From contig NZ_SSYB01000008.1 in the NCBI RefSeq assembly GCF_004917075.1, forward strand, positions 56,391-120,390: a stretch of DNA of 64,000 nucleotides, written 5' to 3'. The stretch's first letter is position 1. Every line of letters begins with the position of its first letter. The notes under the pieces are model-generated. The model searched no databases. It saw nothing but the letters and a program-made list of their open reading frames with translations, and was not told where the DNA came from. Origin of the DNA: Geomonas edaphica (lineage in GTDB: Bacteria; Desulfobacterota; Desulfuromonadia; Geobacterales; Geobacteraceae). Positions 15,691 through 23,754 of the stretch are shown here, in pieces. Both the position numbers and the translations under genes were made by a program.

Positions 15691-17112
15691 ATGAAGCCGC
15701 TGTTTTTGAACCCGCCCACCTTCGAGGATTTCGACGGAGGCGCCGGAGCGCGCTACCAAGCCTCTCGGGAGGTAACCTCTTTCTGGTTTCCCGGCTGGCT
15801 AACCTACCCCGCGGGCATGATCCCGGGAGCGCGCGTCGTTGACGCACCGGTGCAGCGGCTTGATCTCGACGCCTGCCTGAAGATCGCTAAGGATTTCGAC
15901 ATGGTGGTGATGTACACCTCCACCCCGACCCTCGCGATCGACGTGGAAACGGCGCGCCGGGTCAAGGCTCAGCGTCCCGAGACGGTGACCGTGCTTACCG
16001 GCCCGCACGTGAGCGTACTACCCGAGGAGAGCCTGCGCTTTGCCGACGGCGCGGTCGATATCGTCTGCCGCGGCGAGTTCGACTACTCCACCGCGGAGCT
16101 ATGCGAAGGGAAACCCTGGGAAGAGGTCGACGGCATCAGCTTCATAAAGGACGGCAAGGTGCAGCACACCAAGGACCGTCCCCCGATTCAGGACCTCGAC
16201 GCACTCCCCTTCGCAAGCCAGGTGTACAAGCGGGACCTCCCCATCGAGGAGTACGTCATCCCGCACTTCCGGCATCCCTACGTCTCCATCTACGCGAGCC
16301 GCGGCTGCCCGTCGCGCTGCATCTATTGCCTCTGGCCGCAGACCTTCTCAGGGAGAAGCCTCAGAAAGAGAAGTCCCGAGAACGTCTACGAGGAGGTGAA
16401 GTGGATCAAGGAGAACCTCCCCCAGGTGAAGGACATCTCCTTTGACGACGATACCTTCACCGCCGACAAGCAGCACGCCATCGCCATCGCCCGTGCCATC
16501 AAGCCGTTGAACGTCTCCTGGGTGATCAACGCGCGCGCTAACACCGACTATGAGACCCTGAAGGAGCTCTCCGAAGCAGGCATGCACCACGTCGTGGTCG
16601 GGTACGAGTCGGGCAACGAACAGATCCTCAAGAACATCAAGAAGGGGGTCACCAAGGCGCAGGCGATCGAGTTCACCAAGAACTGCAAGAAGCTCGGCAT
16701 CACGGTGCACGGCGCCTTCGTGCTCGGGCTTCCCGGCGAGACCCGGGAAACCATCAAAGAGACCATCGCCTACGCCATCGACCTTGACCTCACCTCGATC
16801 CAGGTCTCCCTTGCCTCGCCGTACCCCGGCACCGAGTTCTACCAGATGGCCAAGGAGAACGGCTGGATCGCCTCCGACAGCTTCCTGGACGCCACCGGGC
16901 ACCAGAAGTGCGTTATCAACTATCCGAACCTCACCAACCAGGAGATCTTCGACGCCGTCGAGCTCTTCTACAACAAGTTCTACTTCCGCCCCCGCTACAT
17001 CGCGCGCAGCATCTACAGCATGCTGGTCGATGCGAAGGTACGCAGAAAGCTCCTGAAGGAAGGGGCCCAGTACCTAAGCTACATGAAAAAGCGCAAGAAG
17101 GCCGCCTGCTGA
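15691..17112 (+). CDS. hpnJ: Hopanoid biosynthesis radical SAM protein HpnJ
   Basis: This 473-residue protein has an N-terminal B12-binding-type domain and a radical SAM core with the cluster motif GCPSRCIYC (about residues 205-214). The opening LFLNPPTFEDFDGGAGARYQ and the KRDLPIEEY segment are characteristic of HpnJ. It converts the sugar on bacteriohopanetetrol glycoside to the cyclitol ether, after glycosyl transfer by HpnI and deacetylation by HpnK. hpnK is the next gene; hpnI and the squalene-hopene cyclase are not in the window. Confidence 0.9.
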   Translation: MKPLFLNPPTFEDFDGGAGARYQASREVTSFWFPGWLTYPAGMIPGARVVDAPVQRLDLDACLKIAKDFDMVVMYTSTPTLAIDVETARRVKAQRPETVTVLTGPHVSVLPEESLRFADGAVDIVCRGEFDYSTAELCEGKPWEEVDGISFIKDGKVQHTKDRPPIQDLDALPFASQVYKRDLPIEEYVIPHFRHPYVSIYASRGCPSRCIYCLWPQTFSGRSLRKRSPENVYEEVKWIKENLPQVKDISFDDDTFTADKQHAIAIARAIKPLNVSWVINARANTDYETLKELSEAGMHHVVVGYESGNEQILKNIKKGVTKAQAIEFTKNCKKLGITVHGAFVLGLPGETRETIKETIAYAIDLDLTSIQVSLASPYPGTEFYQMAKENGWIASDSFLDATGHQKCVINYPNLTNQEIFDAVELFYNKFYFRPRYIARSIYSMLVDAKVRRKLLKEGAQYLSYMKKRKKAAC

Positions 17113-17130
17113 GCGTAGTGGGGTAGTTTA

Positions 17131-17160
17131 CGTAGAACCTAGAACATAGAACGCAGAACG
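17131..17160. repeat. Heptamer array TAGAACN x4 between hpnJ and hpnK
   Basis: The units are TAGAACC TAGAACA TAGAACG CAGAACG, a 7-base period. It fills most of the 52-bp gap and ends four bases before the hpnK ATG, covering the place where a Shine-Dalgarno sequence should be. Its orientation matches the element at 8134-8152. I saw no inverted partner nearby. Confidence 0.85.
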
Positions 17161-17164
17161 GGTT

Positions 17165-18031
17165 ATGAAAGAAGTGATCCTGAACGCCGACGACTTCGGG
17201 CTTAGTACCGGCGCGAACCGCGGCATCATCAAGGCATGGCAGGAAGGGATGCTGACCAGCACCTCCCTCATGGTGGGAGGGGACGCCTTTGAGGAGGCGG
17301 CGGCCTTCGCACGCGCGAACCCCGCACTGCAGGTGGGGCTGCACCTCACCCTAGTGCAGGGGAGCGCGGTCCTCAAGCAGCAGGGGCTTCCCGCCCTGAC
17401 CGACGCCGGGGGCGAGTTCACCGATGACCCGGTGCTTGCCGGGATGCGCTATTTCTTCCTCAAAGGGCTCAGGAAGAAGCTTCGCCAGGAGATCGACGCG
17501 CAGCTTGCGAAGTGCCGGGACGCAGGAGTCGAGCTCACCCACGTGGACGGCCACCTAAACATCCACATGCACCCGGTGGTGTTCGACATCCTCTGCGAGC
17601 TGATCCCCACCTACGGCATCAAGAGCTTCCGGCTCACCAGGGAAAACCTTCCCGCGAACCTTGCGCTGGACAAAAAGCGTTTCGTCGGCAAGTGCGCGGA
17701 TGCCTTCATCTTCGCCCGGCTCGCCGACCGCTGTCGTCCGCGCCTGGACCGGCTCGGCATCCGCTATGCCGCCGAGGTGAAAGGGCTTTTGAACTCGGGG
17801 CAGATGACCGAGGAATACCTGCTCTCGGCACTTGACGGGGTAGGGGAGGGGCTCACCGAGATCTACTTCCATCCCGGCTGCCACCCATGTCCCACCCTCA
17901 AACGGCGCATGCCCGACTACCAGCATGAGGCGGAACTGGCGGCACTCACCAGCCCGCTCGTGAGAGAGAAAATGGCCCGGCTCGGCCTTCAGCTGAGAAA
18001 TTACCGGGGAGAGGAAAAGACGTATGTTTAA
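17165..18031 (+). CDS. hpnK: Hopanoid biosynthesis deacetylase HpnK (YdjC/ChbG-like)
   Basis: This 288-residue YdjC-family hydrolase begins EVILNADDFGLSTGANRGI, with the metal-binding Asp pair, and has the second metal motif THVDGHLNIHMHP. HpnK deacetylates the N-acetylglucosamine-type headgroup of bacteriohopanetetrol. No normal Shine-Dalgarno sequence precedes ATG 17165, because the heptamer array occupies that position. It overlaps the next gene by eight bases. Confidence 0.9.
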   Translation: MKEVILNADDFGLSTGANRGIIKAWQEGMLTSTSLMVGGDAFEEAAAFARANPALQVGLHLTLVQGSAVLKQQGLPALTDAGGEFTDDPVLAGMRYFFLKGLRKKLRQEIDAQLAKCRDAGVELTHVDGHLNIHMHPVVFDILCELIPTYGIKSFRLTRENLPANLALDKKRFVGKCADAFIFARLADRCRPRLDRLGIRYAAEVKGLLNSGQMTEEYLLSALDGVGEGLTEIYFHPGCHPCPTLKRRMPDYQHEAELAALTSPLVREKMARLGLQLRNYRGEEKTYV

Positions 18032-18404
18032 GACGGTAGTGGTCATGCTGGTCGCGGTTACCGCCGGTACCATCGGCGACCTGCTTCTTGCCAGCGGCAT
18101 GAAGGAACTGGGCGACATTTCCACCATGAACCTGAAGGGTATCCTCCGGGTCGCCGTGCAGGCACTCACCACGCCGAAGCTCGTCTTCGGCACGGCGATG
18201 CTCGCCGTCTTCTTCTTCCTCTGGCTCGCCGTCCTCTCCTGGGAAGACCTCTCCGTCGCCCTCCCCATGCAGGCGCTCAACTACATCCTCGTTGCCTTCC
18301 TTTCACAGTACCTCCTGCACGAGGTGGTGAACCCCATGCGCTGGGCCGGCACGGTGCTGGTTGCCATCGGTGTCATCATGATCACCAAGAGCAGCGGCGC
18401 GTAG
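18024..18404 (+). CDS. Half-size DMT/EamA-type membrane protein
   Basis: The 126-residue product has four predicted membrane helices (about residues 3-23, 51-71, 77-97, 103-121), the size and pattern of small EamA/EmrE-like transporters that work as dimers. It overlaps hpnK, so it is probably co-translated with it. By analogy with small DMT-type lipid-carrier flippases it could move a hopanoid or a lipid-linked sugar across the membrane, but that is inference from position. Confidence 0.75.
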   Translation: MFKTVVVMLVAVTAGTIGDLLLASGMKELGDISTMNLKGILRVAVQALTTPKLVFGTAMLAVFFFLWLAVLSWEDLSVALPMQALNYILVAFLSQYLLHEVVNPMRWAGTVLVAIGVIMITKSSGA

Positions 18405-18532
18405 AGCTTCCCACCTGTCCAGGTGAGATCCCGGTGCGGCAGTCTGCTGACTTCGTGTGAGCGCTCTAACATTAGGTAATCCCTAAGTTTTTTCTCTTGA
18501 ATAAATGAGCAGCGAGGGGCTAATCTGTTGAT

Positions 18533-19288
18533 ATGAAACTTTCAGCATTATTGTCCTTTTTCACCGTCCTTGTCCTTTCCTTGTCCGCTATACCTGCCAG
18601 TGCCATGAGTCCCAACGAGAAGTTGATCTATGACGTCAGCTGGACCGGCGTCAAGGCGGGTACCACTGTGCAGGAGGCGACCACCAAGGGGGGCGAGATC
18701 CACATCGTCACCACCACCCGATCGATGCCGTGGCTTGATACCTTCTTCAAGGTTGATGACCGTGCCGAATCCATCGTGCAGCGCGGCAGCGGTGACCGCT
18801 TCGGTGCCCCCACCTATTTCCGCAACAAGATCAGCGAAGGGAGCCACAGGAAACACAAGGAGGCGCATTTCGACCAGCAGAAACAGAAGGTCGAATCGCG
18901 GGATCTCCTTAAGAAGACGCAGCGAGTGGACGATATCGGCCCGAACACCTTTGATCCACTCTCAGTCGTCTATTACGTGCGTAGTCTGCAGCTCACCCCA
19001 GGTAAGTCGCTTTACGTCGACATCTATGACTGCAAGAAACTCTGGAACACCGAGGTGAAGGTCCTGAACCGCGAGGAGATAGACACGCCGGTCGGGCACT
19101 TCAAGACCATAGTGGTGCAGCCCCTCATGAAGGCGGACGGTTTTTTCAACCGGTCCGGCGAGATAAAGGTCTGGCTCACCGATGATGCGCTCAAGATCCC
19201 GGTCATGGTCACCACCAAGGTGAAGATCGGCAGGATCAAGGCGATGCTGGTCGGGGGGAGTTACTGGCCGCAGAGTGCGCAGCGCTAG
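18533..19288 (+). CDS. DUF3108 family exported protein
   Basis: This 251-residue protein has a signal peptide (ALLSFFTVLVLSLSAIPASA) and the DUF3108 pattern: NEKLIYDVSWTGVKAGTTV near the mature N-terminus, FDPLSVVYYVRS in the middle and VWLTDDALKIPVMVTTKVKIG near the end. The fold is a periplasmic beta-barrel-like domain of unknown function. It starts at ATG 18533 and ends at a terminator shared with asnS. Confidence 0.8.
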   Translation: MKLSALLSFFTVLVLSLSAIPASAMSPNEKLIYDVSWTGVKAGTTVQEATTKGGEIHIVTTTRSMPWLDTFFKVDDRAESIVQRGSGDRFGAPTYFRNKISEGSHRKHKEAHFDQQKQKVESRDLLKKTQRVDDIGPNTFDPLSVVYYVRSLQLTPGKSLYVDIYDCKKLWNTEVKVLNREEIDTPVGHFKTIVVQPLMKADGFFNRSGEIKVWLTDDALKIPVMVTTKVKIGRIKAMLVGGSYWPQSAQR

Positions 19289-19310
19289 GAAGCTGCCCTC
19301 ATAGTGAAAC

Positions 19311-19345
19311 AAAAGAGGCAAAGGCCACGCGGCCCTTGCCTCTTT
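19311..19345. terminator. Bidirectional terminator between DUF3108 gene and asnS
   Basis: AAAAGAGGCAAAGGCC pairs with GGCCCTTGCCTCTTTT (one mismatch) around a 4-base loop. There is a T-run on both strands, so it serves both convergent genes. Confidence 0.85.
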
Positions 19346-19373
19346 TTATGCCCGCACTGCATGCGATGCGTCC

Positions 19374-20759
19374 CTAGAATTCCGCGTGCCTCGGTGTCCT
19401 CGGGAAGGGGATGACGTCCCTGATGTTCTCCATCCCGGTCAGGTACATGATCAGTCGTTCGAAGCCGAGCCCGAAACCGGCGTGCGGCGTGGAGCCCCAG
19501 CGCCGGGTATCGAGGTACCACCACAGCGACTCAGGCGCGATCCCCGTCTCCAGCATGCGCTGCTCCAGAAGTTCAAGCCGCTCCTCGCGTTGGCTCCCCC
19601 CGATGATCTCCCCGACCTTCGGGACCAGGAGGTCCATGGCCGCGACGGTCTTGCCGTCGCCGTTCTGCCTCATGTAGAACGCCTTGATCTCCTTCGGGTA
19701 GTTCATGATGAAGACCGGCCCCCGAACTACCTGTTCGGTCAGGTAGCGCTCGTGCTCAGACTGCAGGTCGAGACCCCACTCCACCGGGAACTGGAACGAT
19801 ACCGGCGCCTTTTTCAGCCGCTCGATCGCCTCGCCATAATCCATGCGGGCAAACGAGGCATCCGCAACCCCTTCAATGCGCTCGATGAGCCCCTTGTCGA
19901 TCTGCGCGTTGAAGAAGCTCATGTCCTCCTGACAGTTGTCGAGCGCGAATCGGCAGAGCCTCTTCAGGAAGGCTTCGGCGAGATCGGCGTCGTCGGATAG
20001 GTCGGCGAAGGCCATCTCCGGCTCGATCATCCAGAACTCGGCGGCGTGGCGCGCCGTGTTGGAGTTCTCAGCCCGGAAGGTCGGGCCGAAGGTGTAGATG
20101 TCGGAGAAGGCCTGGGCGAAAAGCTCACCCTCCAACTGACCGCTCACGGTGAGACCGGTGGCCCCGCCGAAGAAGTCACCGGAGAAGTCGACCGCGCCGT
20201 TTTTCAGCGGGGGGCGAGCCATGTCGAGGGTGGTGACCCGGAAGAGCTCTCCTGCCCCCTCGCAGTCGTTCGAGGTGATGATCGGGGTGTGCACGTAGAG
20301 GAAGCCGCGTTCGGCGAAGAAGCTATGCACCTCCTGGGCGAGGGCGGAACGGACGCGGAAGACGGCTCCGAAGGTGTTGCTGCGCAGCCGCAGGTGGGCG
20401 ATGGTGCGCAGGTACTCAAAGGTGTGCCGCTTTTTCTGCATCGGATAATCCTGGTCGGCGCCCCCGATCACCTCGATTGCGCTCGCTTTCAGTTCAAGCG
20501 CCTGCCCGGCGGCGGGTGACTCCTGCAGCACACCGGTGATCGCCAGGGCGCTGCCGGTTCCGATACCGGTGATCTCACGGTAGTTGGCAAGGTCCGGCTC
20601 GACGACCACCTGGATCCCGGACAGACAGGAACCGTCGTTCAAGGAGATGAAGGTGACCTCCTTGCTGTTCCGTATCGTGCGCACCCACCCCTTCACGAGG
20701 ATGGTGCTGTCGGGGCGTCCTTGGGAGAGGGCTTCTTTCACCTTGGTTCGAAGAGTCAT
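19374..20759 (-). CDS. asnS: Asparaginyl-tRNA synthetase
   Basis: This 461-residue class IIb synthetase has the N-terminal OB-fold ([20 protein letters not shown]), class II motif 2 ([13 protein letters not shown]) and motif 3 ([14 protein letters not shown]). The AsnRS-type C-terminus [15 protein letters not shown] separates it from AspRS. I start at ATG 20759; a much longer open frame continues upstream but runs antisense through the PDZ gene. It charges tRNA-Asn directly. Confidence 0.95.
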   Translation of the reverse strand: MTLRTKVKEALSQGRPDSTILVKGWVRTIRNSKEVTFISLNDGSCLSGIQVVVEPDLANYREITGIGTGSALAITGVLQESPAAGQALELKASAIEVIGGADQDYPMQKKRHTFEYLRTIAHLRLRSNTFGAVFRVRSALAQEVHSFFAERGFLYVHTPIITSNDCEGAGELFRVTTLDMARPPLKNGAVDFSGDFFGGATGLTVSGQLEGELFAQAFSDIYTFGPTFRAENSNTARHAAEFWMIEPEMAFADLSDDADLAEAFLKRLCRFALDNCQEDMSFFNAQIDKGLIERIEGVADASFARMDYGEAIERLKKAPVSFQFPVEWGLDLQSEHERYLTEQVVRGPVFIMNYPKEIKAFYMRQNGDGKTVAAMDLLVPKVGEIIGGSQREERLELLEQRMLETGIAPESLWWYLDTRRWGSTPHAGFGLGFERLIMYLTGMENIRDVIPFPRTPRHAEF

Positions 20760-20830
20760 ATAGGTAGCTCCGTTGGTGGATTGGGACGCATCATTTATAA
20801 CACAGAGGGGAAAGCGCGGCAAAAGCATAG

Positions 20831-20858
20831 TTGACAGCCGGGGCACCCTTCGTATAAG
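20831..20858 (+). promoter_or_regulatory. Sigma-70-type promoter of the PDZ gene
   Basis: TTGACA (20831-20836), a 16-base spacer and TATAAG (20853-20858). Transcription would begin near 20865, four bases before ATG 20869 or sixteen before ATG 20881. Confidence 0.65.
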
Positions 20859-20868
20859 TTGACGCCCC

Positions 20869-21246
20869 ATGACCAGGATAATGTGTCTATTACAACTTTT
20901 GCTCCTGCTCGCCCTGCCCCTCTCCAGCGAGGGGGCCGCTTTCGGTGGGGTCGGCATCGACGGCGTCCCAAGGGCCGACGGCACCATAGCGGTGCGGCAG
21001 CTGGTGGCGGGAGGCCCCGCGCATCTGGCCGGCATCAAGGCGGGCGACATCATCGTCCAGGTGGACGGCACGCCCACCGCTGGAAGCGACTTCAAGTTCA
21101 TCGTAGATCGGCGCCTGAGGGGGCACGCCGGGACACCGGTCCTGATCCTGGTGCGCCGTCCCGGCAACCCGAAAACGCTAAGTTTCAAGATGATCCGGCG
21201 ACAGCTCACCGTCGGTGGTAACAAAACACAACCCAAGGGGGATTGA
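20869..21246 (+). CDS. Exported single-PDZ-domain protein
   Basis: The product has up to 125 residues, with a signal peptide (MCLLQLLLLLALPLSSEGA) and one PDZ domain: GGPAHLAGIKAGDIIVQVDG is the typical PDZ core. There is no protease domain. Two starts are possible, 20869 or the ATG at 20881; the second gives a more ordinary signal peptide and a less extreme leader. It lies next to the exported glutaredoxin-like gene, one base apart, suggesting joint work on periplasmic proteins. Its partner is unknown. Confidence 0.8.
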   Translation: MTRIMCLLQLLLLLALPLSSEGAAFGGVGIDGVPRADGTIAVRQLVAGGPAHLAGIKAGDIIVQVDGTPTAGSDFKFIVDRRLRGHAGTPVLILVRRPGNPKTLSFKMIRRQLTVGGNKTQPKGD

Positions 21247-21247
21247 C

Positions 21248-21616
21248 ATGCGTATTCTGCTGACCGCCATCCTGGCTGCATCCCTGCTGCTCCCGCTTTC
21301 CGGCTTCGGCGCCGAGCAACTTCCTCAGAGTCCGCTGGGGGCGCGTGCACAGGAAACGAAATACCCGAAGATCGTCCTCTTCTCCACTTCCTGGTGCCCG
21401 CACTGCAGGGCGGCCAAGGAATACTTCACCAAGAACAACATCCCCTTCATCAACCGGGACGTCGAGGTCGAGCCTGAGGCGATGGCGCTTGTGACCGGCA
21501 AGTACAAGAGCCAGGGCGTTCCGGTCATCATCATCGGTGACGACGCCAAGATCCTCAAGGGGTTTGAAGTGACACGTTTCGAGAAGGCGGTCGAACAGGT
21601 GCGCAAGAAGAAATAG
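21248..21616 (+). CDS. Exported glutaredoxin-like protein
   Basis: This 122-residue protein has a signal peptide (ILLTAILAASLLLPLSGFGA) and a glutaredoxin/thioredoxin fold. The active site is SWCPHCRAAKEYF, and the cis-proline segment GVPVIIIGDD follows. Glutaredoxins are normally cytosolic, so the exported form suggests a periplasmic disulfide or thiol role, perhaps in cytochrome maturation. It starts behind AAGGGGG within an operon with the PDZ gene and ends at a strong terminator. Confidence 0.87.
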   Translation: MRILLTAILAASLLLPLSGFGAEQLPQSPLGARAQETKYPKIVLFSTSWCPHCRAAKEYFTKNNIPFINRDVEVEPEAMALVTGKYKSQGVPVIIIGDDAKILKGFEVTRFEKAVEQVRKKK

Positions 21617-21635
21617 CGTCGGTTGCACGGAAACG

Positions 21636-21675
21636 AAGAGGGGGGAGCATGAAGGATGCTCCCCCCTCTTTTTGT
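21636..21675 (+). terminator. Strong intrinsic terminator after the glutaredoxin-like gene
   Basis: A 15-bp stem (21636-21650 with 21656-21670), loop GAAGG, followed by TTTTTGTTT. A potential ATG in the loop side of this stem should not be taken as a gene start. Confidence 0.93.
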
Positions 21676-21691
21676 TTGCCCGGGCCGCGAT

Positions 21692-22080
21692 TGATTAATC
21701 TAACGCGATGGAGAAGTCGTGCAGCGCGATGGATGATTAATCTAACGCGATGGAGAAGCCGTGCAGCGCGATGGATGATTAATCTAACGCGTTGGAAAAG
21801 TCGTGCAGCGCGATGGATGATTAATCTAACGCGATGGAGAAGTCGTGCAACGCGATGGATGATTAATCTAACGCGATGGAGAAGCCGTGCAGCGCGATGG
21901 ATGATTAATCTAACGCGATGGAGAAGTCGTGCAGCGCGATGGATGATTAATCTAACGCGATGGAGAAGTCGTGCAGCGGAATGGATGATTAATCTAACGC
22001 GTTGGAAAAGTCGTGCAACACGATTGATGATTAATCTAACGCGATGGAGAAGTCATGCACCGCGACGGATGATTGATCTA
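21692..22080. repeat. Tandem array of nine 42-bp repeats plus a partial tenth
   Basis: Units start at 21692, 21734, 21776, 21818, 21860, 21902, 21944, 21986 and 22028, exactly 42 bases apart. A degenerate partial unit begins at 22070. Each unit opens TGATTAATCTAACGCGATGG (with the palindrome GATTAATC) and ends GTGCAGCGCGATGGA, so GCGATGGA occurs twice per unit. Copies differ at a few positions and the last two are most diverged. Because 42 is divisible by 3, an uninterrupted frame with a 14-residue period (MINLTRWRSRAARW) runs through it. I treat it as a minisatellite in the gap between convergent genes (21617-22147), not as a gene. Confidence 0.95.
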
Positions 22081-22147
22081 CCTGGCTTTGCCGGTCCCGT
22101 GACTACTGGTTGCATCTGGCGGCGCCCTGAATCCTCATTGCCCCTCG

Positions 22148-23131
22148 TCACACCTCGCTCGGTTCCTCCTCGGCGAGCAGTTCGAAAAGGACTTCGATCA
22201 GCTTCGGATCGAGGTTCGACCCGCTCATCCCCTTCATGGTACAGAGAAGCTCGTCTCGGTCAAAACCCTTGCGGTAGGGACGGTCCATGGTGAGCGCGTC
22301 GCAGATGTCGGCTGTGGCGACGATCTGGGCCTCCAGAGGGATCTTGTCTCCGGCAAGCCCAAAGGGGTATCCCTTGCCGTCGTAGCGCTCGTGGTGGTAC
22401 AGGACGATCTCCTGGACCGTCTTCGAGAGGTTCGCCTTGCGCACCACCTCGCGCCCCCATTCCGGGTGTTTCATGACGATGGAGAACTCCTCCTGGGTGA
22501 GGGCGCGTTCAGCGTTGAGGATCGCTTCCGGGACGCCGATCTTGCCGCAGTCGTGCAGCCAGCTGCCGTACCTTATCTCCTGCTGGGTGTCCTCCGGGAT
22601 CCCCAGGCGCTCCGCCAGGCGCAGCGCAAGTGTCGCCACGCGGTCGCAGTGCCCCTTCGTGGAGGCGTCTTTTAGTTCGATGGTCTGCGCGAGGGAGTGC
22701 AAGATGAACTCGTCTTCCCGTTTGAGGGACTGCAGCACCCGGTAGCGCCGCAGCCCGTCCTTCACCGCGCGCAGCATATCCGCCTTCTTCCAGGGCTTCA
22801 GCACGAAGCGGAAGACCTCTCCGCTGTTGATCGCGGCAAGGGTGGTTGCGAGATCGGCGCTGCCGGTCATCATGATCTTCACCGTGTGCGGCGAGATTTC
22901 CTTGATCCGCGACAGCAGCTCGATCCCACGCATGCCCGGCATCTCGTTGTCCGAGACCACCACGGCGACCGAGTGGTGCTCTACGATCTCAAGGGCCTCC
23001 ATCGCCGACCCGGCCGTAAGGATGTTGAGGCCCCGGTTCTCGAAGAGTTCGCTGGTGTAGGCAAGGTAGCTCCTCTCGTCATCGACGAACAAGACCGTCT
23101 CGCGTTGTAACTCTCTGGTCGGCATCTTCAA
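22148..23131 (-). CDS. Response regulator with HD-GYP c-di-GMP phosphodiesterase domain
   Basis: This 327-residue protein has a receiver domain (residues 12-130; phospho-acceptor Asp in VVVSDNEMPGM, Lys in VLKPWKK) and an HD-GYP domain. The latter shows SWLHDCGKIGVP (HD) and HHERYDGKGYPFG (GYP), and lies at about residues 150-320. HD-GYP proteins hydrolyse cyclic di-GMP to pGpG or GMP. No sensor kinase is adjacent. The next genes upstream encode a small HTH protein and a CheX-like protein, so a link to motility or surface signalling is plausible. Confidence 0.92.
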   Translation of the reverse strand: MKMPTRELQRETVLFVDDERSYLAYTSELFENRGLNILTAGSAMEALEIVEHHSVAVVVSDNEMPGMRGIELLSRIKEISPHTVKIMMTGSADLATTLAAINSGEVFRFVLKPWKKADMLRAVKDGLRRYRVLQSLKREDEFILHSLAQTIELKDASTKGHCDRVATLALRLAERLGIPEDTQQEIRYGSWLHDCGKIGVPEAILNAERALTQEEFSIVMKHPEWGREVVRKANLSKTVQEIVLYHHERYDGKGYPFGLAGDKIPLEAQIVATADICDALTMDRPYRKGFDRDELLCTMKGMSGSNLDPKLIEVLFELLAEEEPSEV

Positions 23132-23253
23132 GGTCTCCGATGGCTCATTAAGCAGCCACCTTGTACTTATCGGCAGGAACGTTCATTGGAAAAGCAAAAA
23201 ATGCACGTGCGGCAAACCCGTAGTATTTTTGCGGTGCTAGCTCGCCGCTGTGC

Positions 23254-23281
23254 TTGACAAGGCAGGCAAGAGCGGTACCAT
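23254..23281 (+). promoter_or_regulatory. Probable promoter of the small HTH gene
   Basis: TTGACA (23254-23259), a 16-base spacer and TACCAT (23276-23281), about 92 bases before the start at 23373. Confidence 0.5.
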
Positions 23282-23372
23282 CCAACGGTGGAATCTGTAA
23301 TTAAAACCGAGCCCGCGCCCTTCTATGAGAACGCATCCAAGCTGGGGCCGGAGCAGGTTAAAGGGGGATATC

Positions 23373-23555
23373 ATGCTGGCATCGAAGACCTGGTTCACGG
23401 TGGCGCAAGCCTGCGAGCACTTCGGCGTGGAAGAGGAGCGTCTGAAGGTATGGATTGACGAAGGGGTGATCCGCACCGAGGAAGAAGGCGGGAAGATCGT
23501 GAGGGTAAACGGAGACGATATAGAGCTTAAAGTGGCGGAGCTTACAGGGATCTGA
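23373..23555 (+). CDS. Small MerR-type helix-turn-helix protein
   Basis: The 60-residue product is almost only a DNA-binding domain: [25 protein letters not shown] matches the helix-turn-helix of MerR or excisionase-type proteins, followed by a short beta wing ([11 protein letters not shown]). ATG 23373 follows AAAGGGGGA. It lacks an effector-binding domain. Being 200 bp before the cheX-like gene it could regulate that gene; this is position-based only. Confidence 0.8.
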   Translation: MLASKTWFTVAQACEHFGVEEERLKVWIDEGVIRTEEEGGKIVRVNGDDIELKVAELTGI

Positions 23556-23558
23556 ACC

Positions 23559-23586
23559 AATTGACAATTGACCGTTGACCATTGAC
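23559..23586. repeat. Heptamer array NNTTGAC x4, left bracket
   Basis: AATTGAC AATTGAC CGTTGAC CATTGAC, a 7-base period, starts three bases after the stop of the HTH gene. The inverted partner is at 23709-23736. Confidence 0.85.
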
Positions 23587-23606
23587 AACGTTGCCTCACG
23601 GCAGAC

Positions 23607-23631
23607 ACATGACAAGCAATGAGTGTCATGT
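23607..23631. promoter_or_regulatory. Inverted repeat ACATGACA-N9-TGTCATGT
   Basis: A perfect 8-bp inverted repeat with a 9-base spacer lies inside the segment bracketed by inverted heptamer arrays. It could be an operator or an RNA hairpin. No T-run follows, so it is not a terminator. Confidence 0.5.
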
Positions 23632-23708
23632 ATACGCATCGCTAAAGCTTTCTCGGTGAATGACGAATAGCAAAGGTAGCGACGCAATTGCCCTCACTGT
23701 TTTTCATT

Positions 23709-23736
23709 GTCAATTGTCCATCGTCAATCATCAATT
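23709..23736. repeat. Inverted heptamer array GTCAATN x4, right bracket
   Basis: GTCAATT GTCCATC GTCAATC ATCAATT; GTCAATT is the reverse complement of AATTGAC at 23559. It ends 18 bases before the TTG start of the cheX-like gene. Confidence 0.85.
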
Positions 23737-23754
23737 GTTGTAAAGGGGGTTGCC

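Noticed and set aside
15539-15847. N-terminal extension of the HpnG-like protein to 360 residues
   Set aside because: The extension is Arg-rich, overlaps the hpnJ promoter and start, and has no family sequence. ATG 15538 gives a normal length.
20760-21350. N-terminal extension of AsnRS to 658 residues
   Set aside because: It runs antisense through the PDZ gene. The conserved OB-fold begins at the ATG at 20759.
21692-22080. 42-bp repeats as a CRISPR array
   Set aside because: Units are contiguous with no unique spacers and there are no cas genes.
21649-22293. Open frame of 214 codons across the 42-bp repeats
   Set aside because: Its ATG lies in the terminator hairpin, there is no ribosome binding site, and its end is antisense to the HD-GYP gene. 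It is open because the repeat length is divisible by three. Kept as a finding about the repeats only.
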